From DSQQ01 sp964443075 (lineage in GTDB: Bacteria; Chloroflexota; Anaerolineae; 4572-78; J111): 9,733 bases of DNA. The stretch is from positions 1 to 9,733 of the forward strand of contig CAYUCB010000287.1 of assembly GCA_964443075.1 (NCBI GenBank), given 5' to 3'. Within the stretch, counting starts at the first letter, position 1, and each line of letters opens with the position of its first letter. Positions 7,416 to 9,733 of the stretch are shown piece by piece. The notes under the pieces are model-generated. The model had not been told where the DNA came from and did no database searches. It worked only from the letters and a program-made list of their open reading frames with translations. The translations under genes were made by a program, and so were the position numbers.

Positions 7416-7712
7416 TTGGGCCGGTTAACCCATTTATATCAACCTGGTATGACCTATTTGATAACCACCGTCACCCATCACCGCCAGCGGTTTTTTGCTG
7501 AGGCTGATCGGGCGCAGGCGGCGCATGAGGATATTGCTTTTTCTGCCCGCAAGTTCAATCTGGTTAGCCTGGCCCATGTGGTCATGCCGGATCATTTGCA
7601 TTGGATTATTTTTCCTGCGGCAGCCGATTTTGAGCGATTTGCCCGCGAGGAGCGAGAAAAAAAGGGTAAGATTAAAAAGCAACGGCATAGGGATGCCGTT
7701 GCTACGGAATGA
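7416..7712 (+). pseudogene. REP-associated tyrosine transposase (RAYT, Y1/HUH), C-terminally truncated
   Basis: This encodes 98 aa of the Y1 transposase (IS200-like) superfamily. RAYTs are single-strand transposases held responsible for spreading REP palindromes. The N-terminus is typical (MGRLTHLYQPGMTYLITTVTHHRQRFF). MPDHLHWII holds the metal-binding HUH pair H60/H62. Family members usually continue through a catalytic Tyr helix and a WxxxFYxHxIRD-like region to about 150-200 aa. Here the protein breaks off after residue ~88 (KKGKIKK), and the last ten residues (QRHRDAVATE) are simply translated REP sequence. The catalytic tyrosine is therefore missing and the product cannot be an active transposase. 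TTG at 7416 with AGAGGAGA at 7403-7410 is the likely start. REP pairs on both sides support the assignment. Any residual role, such as binding REP DNA, is speculation. Confidence 0.8.
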
Positions 7713-7748
7713 TAAATTTATCCGTAGCCGGGGCATCCCTATGCCCCG
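7679..7748. repeat. BIME 3: REP pair between the RAYT remnant and the CARF-HEPN gene
   Basis: The left unit (7679-7705, minus-oriented) has perfect 10-bp arms GCAACGGCAT/ATGCCGTTGC around AGGG, followed by CTACGG. The right unit (7724-7748, plus-oriented) has GTAG, then 8-bp arms CGGGGCAT/ATGCCCCG around CCCT. The outer CTACGGA/TCCGTAG sequences also pair across a 12-nt AT-rich centre. This is the best-preserved pair. It encodes the C-terminal residues of the RAYT remnant and ends 6 nt before the Shine-Dalgarno of the next cas gene. In mRNA it would form stable hairpins between the effector-complex genes and the accessory genes. Confidence 0.85.
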
Positions 7749-7766
7749 ACGAATAAAGGAGCGAAA

Positions 7767-8984
7767 ATGACCACCAAAGTAATTTCTTTTTTGGGTACGG
7801 CGGTCAGGCCCACCAAATACAGCTACCAAGAGCAGGTTTATGAAGGCAGCCTGTTTCAAATTGCCCTGCGCCAATTTGTGAACTTTGACGAGATGCTGGT
7901 GTTTGTAACCAAAGAGGCTCATAAAATTGCCTATCCCGCGCTTGAAGAATTAAACGACCCCCGCATTAAACCCGTTGATATTCGCACCGGGCGCACCTCC
8001 GAAGGTTTGTGGAGTATTTTTAACACGGTGGTAAAAACAGTTGATGAGGGTGATACCGTAATTTTTGATATTACGCACGGGTTGCGCTCAATCCCTTTTA
8101 TGACCTTTTTAGTGGCGGCTTATCTTCGTTCGGCCAAAAATATTAAAATTGAGGCGGTGTTATACGGCGCGTTTGACCTGGGGCAGGGCGGTCCCGCCCC
8201 GGTGATTGATTTGAGCGAATTTGTGAGTCTGCTAGATTGGTTAACCGCCACCAATGAGTTTGTTAAAAATGGCAATGCCACCGCCCTGGCCGAACAACTC
8301 AGCAAAACCAATGAACCCGCTTTGCTGACGCTGGCCGAAACGGTGGAGGAAATTGCCACCGGTTTACATCTGCTGCGCCCCAAAGAAACATCTACCGCGG
8401 CTATGGCTCTGCCAGAAAATCTAAACCTGGCCCGCGAGCAGTTGCCGCCCCCTTTTACCCTTCTGGCCGACTCGGTGTTAACCAGTTATGGCCGGTTTGG
8501 TCAAGCCGAAAAAACCGATGCGCAGAGTCAGCTTGGGTATCAATTAGAAATGGTCAACTGGTATTATCAACGAGGCCAACTGGTACACGCCCTATCTTTG
8601 GCGCGAGAGTGGGTGGTATCACTCTTGTGTTGGTATTTTAAGCGGGATGCTGAAGATAAAGTCTATCGAGATGAAATGGAATTACTTTTGAATGGCGGTA
8701 AAATTAAGCACCCTGAAACGGGTGAAGTGCTGCGTCAATCGGTTTTTTTGGATCAGTGGCCCGCTGTACCTCATAATAAACAACTGCGAAATTTGTGGGG
8801 TGGGCACTTTAACCTGGCTAATTTGCGAAATGACGTCTTACATTCGGGTTTTCGCAAAAATCCAAAACCGTCGGTTGAAGTCAAGCGGGCGGTTGATGAG
8901 GCTCTTAAAGAGCTTAATCATATTGCCGCTAACTTGGGGTTTAACTCTCAAGCCAAAATCGTCAATCAGGAGTCTACTCAATGA
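7767..8984 (+). CDS. csx2: CARF-HEPN ribonuclease, Csx1/Csm6-like (TM1812/Csx2 family)
   Basis: This is a predicted cyclic-oligoadenylate-activated RNase (405 aa). The N-terminal CARF domain opens with KVISFLGTAVRPTKYSYQ, followed by MLVFVTKEAHK and the conserved VIFDITHGLRSIPFM (D101-M112) and LYGAFDLGQ, a pattern I recognise from the TM1812 (TIGR02221) family. The middle is helical. The C-terminal HEPN domain carries the catalytic R-x4-H motif RNDVLH (R354, H359) within LRNDVLHSGF. Cyclic oligoadenylate made by Cas10 would bind the CARF dimer and switch on non-specific RNA cleavage in the cytoplasm. The start is fixed by AAAGGAG at 7755-7761, 5 nt before the ATG. The stop overlaps csx15 (ATGA). 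The REP/RAYT island separates it from csm5, so its mRNA level may differ from that of the complex genes. The preferred cOA ring size cannot be told from sequence alone. Confidence 0.88.
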   Translation: MTTKVISFLGTAVRPTKYSYQEQVYEGSLFQIALRQFVNFDEMLVFVTKEAHKIAYPALEELNDPRIKPVDIRTGRTSEGLWSIFNTVVKTVDEGDTVIFDITHGLRSIPFMTFLVAAYLRSAKNIKIEAVLYGAFDLGQGGPAPVIDLSEFVSLLDWLTATNEFVKNGNATALAEQLSKTNEPALLTLAETVEEIATGLHLLRPKETSTAAMALPENLNLAREQLPPPFTLLADSVLTSYGRFGQAEKTDAQSQLGYQLEMVNWYYQRGQLVHALSLAREWVVSLLCWYFKRDAEDKVYRDEMELLLNGGKIKHPETGEVLRQSVFLDQWPAVPHNKQLRNLWGGHFNLANLRNDVLHSGFRKNPKPSVEVKRAVDEALKELNHIAANLGFNSQAKIVNQESTQ

Positions 8985-9361
8985 TTCTCCTCAACCTCTC
9001 CCACCCCTTGACCTTAGAACAGAAGAAGGAAATTGAGCAGCAGGTGGGCCAGGCCCTGAGCGTGTTGATTGAGCAGCCGGCCCAGTTTGACCTGGCCCGG
9101 CCTTTTGCTGAGCAAGCTGTTGAGCTGGTGGACTCGGTGGGGCTGACTCCCGCCGAGTGGCAGCAAAGCGGGCTGCTGGTGAATTTGCCCAGCCTCAATT
9201 TTGGAGCGGCGGCGGTGCTGGCGGAGCTGCACGGGCGCTGCGGTTATTTTCCGCCGGTGGTGCGACTGCGGCCGGTGGCGGGCAGTTTGCCGCCCCGCTA
9301 TGAGGTGGCGGAGATTGTGAATTTGCAGGCCATCCGCGATGAGGCCCGGCGGCGGCGGTGA
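8981..9361 (+). CDS. csx15: Csx15, small type III accessory protein (proposed ring nuclease)
   Basis: This 126-aa soluble protein has no signal peptide or membrane segment. I recognise the Csx15 pattern: MILLNLSHPLTLEQKKEIEQ at the start, VDSVGLTPAEWQQSGLLVNLPSLNF in the middle, then LAELHGRCGYFPPVVRLRPV, PPRYEVAEIVNLQAIRDEAR and a basic tail. The alternating hydrophobic pattern suggests a small Rossmann/CARF-like alpha-beta fold. Csx15 has been proposed, with Csx16 and Csx20, to be a ring nuclease that degrades the cOA second messenger; I cannot verify this from sequence. The start at 8981 overlaps the stop of the CARF-HEPN gene (ATGA). AGGAG lies at 8968-8972, so the two are translationally coupled, which fits an effector/off-switch pair. 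The DNA is GC-richer than the preceding gene, with many CGG/CTG codons. Confidence 0.75.
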   Translation: MILLNLSHPLTLEQKKEIEQQVGQALSVLIEQPAQFDLARPFAEQAVELVDSVGLTPAEWQQSGLLVNLPSLNFGAAAVLAELHGRCGYFPPVVRLRPVAGSLPPRYEVAEIVNLQAIRDEARRRR

Positions 9362-9548
9362 GGGCAGGGCAAAAATGGGGGCGGTTGTACACTAAAAGGG
9401 GGGTTATTTTAAAAGCGGCTACGCCGGGCCGGGCGTGGGACAGGAGAGGCAGAAAAATGACAGTTTTTCTTTGGGAAGGGGGGCCAGCGGCTTTTTTTAG
9501 CCGATTTGGCCGCGCCGGTGGGGAGAATTTATCGCAGGGTAAACTGCG
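9362..9548 (+). other. Leader-like intergenic region before the CRISPR array
   Basis: This region holds 187 nt with no credible gene. The short open frame across it reads into the CRISPR repeat and looks spurious. It is purine-rich with several G-runs (9362-9364, 9367-9369, 9377-9381, 9398-9403). A weak promoter-like pair is TTGTAC (9385-9390) with TTTAAA (9408-9413), 17 bp apart. A hairpin with a U-loop lies at 9488-9503. By position and by the inferred repeat direction this would be the leader. Unlike many leaders it is not strongly AT-rich. Confidence 0.45.
9482..9511. other. Nested hairpin in the leader-like region
   Basis: CGGCT (9488-9492) pairs with AGCCG (9499-9503) around six T's. 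GGCC at 9482-9485 can pair with GGCC at 9508-9511 outside it, with small internal loops. There is no T-tract after the stem, so it is not a standard terminator. It could influence read-through from csx15 into the array or be incidental. Confidence 0.3.
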
Positions 9549-9660
9549 GTTGGAATAGACCGGAAGCCCTTCGGGGCATTAAGACAATTTTTAATTTTCA
9601 TAAGCGGATTTGCGTAATAAATTGTTGGAATAGACCGGAAGCCCTTCGGGGCATTAAGAC
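9549..9660 (+). CRISPR. CRISPR array start: two 37-nt repeats and one 38-nt spacer
   Basis: Identical 37-nt repeats lie at 9549-9585 and 9624-9660, separated by a 38-nt spacer (9586-9623). Each begins GTTGGAATAGACCGG, contains GCCC-TTCG-GGGC and ends in ATTAAGAC. The 4-bp stem with a UUCG-type loop is followed by exactly 8 nt, matching the hairpin plus 8-nt 5' handle of many type III repeats cut by Cas6. This indicates transcription on the + strand, the same direction as the cas genes. The spacer is very AT-rich (8 G/C of 38). The array follows csx15 by 187 nt and presumably serves the type III-A complex. With only two intact copies in view, its true length is unknown; position and identical repeats make chance unlikely. 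Confidence 0.85.
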
Positions 9661-9733
9661 AGATGTACATCATTAACGCAATACTTCGGACAGAATTCAG
9701 GTGGAAATAGCTTGATAAGAGGTGGAAAGGGCT
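9661..9733 (+). other. End of window after repeat 2: possible second spacer and unclear sequence
   Basis: These 73 nt contain no third intact repeat. The first ~39 nt could be a spacer. At 9700-9710 GGTGGAAATAG resembles the repeat start GTTGGAATAG with one mismatch and one inserted base, but the following bases do not match. GGTGGAAA occurs twice (9700-9707 and 9721-9728). The segment may be a decayed terminal repeat, the end of the array, or the first bases of a different repeat. Confidence 0.35.

Noticed and set aside
7225..7428. Small + strand open frame between csm5 and the RAYT remnant
   Set aside because: It consists of translated csm5 end plus REP repeats, with no independent protein character.
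8692..9036. 114-codon + strand frame overlapping csx2 and csx15
   Set aside because: It lies in another frame across the HEPN motif and the csx15 start, both of which are well supported.
9362..9403. Possible G-quadruplex after csx15
   Set aside because: Four G-runs are present, but the last loop would be 16 nt, too long for a standard quadruplex. It remains only a purine-rich stretch.
9358..9558. 66-codon + strand frame in the leader-like region
   Set aside because: It has no recognisable RBS or protein motif, crosses purine-rich leader sequence and ends inside the first CRISPR repeat.
9700..9733. Third CRISPR repeat
   Set aside because: Only the first ten or so bases resemble the repeat, with an insertion. 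The hairpin and the ATTAAGAC end are missing, so it is not counted as a repeat.
1..9733. tRNA, rRNA or riboswitch
   Set aside because: No cloverleaf, conserved rRNA stretch or known riboswitch core was recognised. The short gaps are explained by terminator, promoter, REP or leader sequence.

Overview
The window carries a nearly complete type III-A (Csm) CRISPR-Cas locus on the + strand, with mobile-element debris on its left and inside it, and the first repeats of a CRISPR array at its right end. The organism is most likely a Chloroflexota bacterium (Anaerolineae/Caldilineae-like). The evidence is the Csx15 protein, the type of left-edge transposase, the LuxR-like HTH fragment and the general protein style. 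This is an inference from remembered protein families, not from a search.

Layout. Positions 1-~735 (minus strand) hold the broken 3' part of a DDE transposase gene. It is frameshifted by a 25-bp dispersed mini-repeat at 206-230 and runs off the left edge. Positions 741-974 (+) encode a short LuxR/GerE-type helix-turn-helix protein or the C-terminal stump of one. A strong intrinsic terminator (1053-1078) then insulates the locus, followed by an extended -10 promoter (1113-1121). Next come cas10 (1158-3680), csm2 (3677-4111), csm3 (4130-4927), csm4 (4944-6131) and csm5 (6128-7264). They are tightly packed with ATGA overlaps or gaps below 20 nt, as expected of one operon.

Between csm5 and the next cas gene lies a ~500-bp REP/RAYT island. 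It has three BIME-like pairs of palindromes (7253-7320, 7327-7391, 7679-7748) around a truncated REP-associated Y1/HUH transposase (7416-7712). REP sequence supplies both the stop codon of csm5 and the last residues of the transposase remnant. After the island come a CARF-HEPN ribonuclease of the TM1812/Csx2 group (7767-8984) and csx15 (8981-9361), coupled by ATGA. A 187-nt leader-like gap precedes two identical 37-nt CRISPR repeats around one 38-nt spacer (9549-9660). The last 73 nt contain no further intact repeat.

How the genes work together. Csm2-5 and Cas10 form the crRNA-guided complex. Csm3 should cut target RNA. Cas10 keeps both an HD nuclease motif and a GGDD cyclase motif, so it should cut ssDNA and make cyclic oligoadenylate (cOA). 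The CARF-HEPN protein would be the cOA-activated RNase, and Csx15, proposed as a ring nuclease, could switch the signal off. Cas6 and the adaptation genes cas1/cas2 are not in the window, so crRNA processing and spacer acquisition must be supplied from elsewhere.
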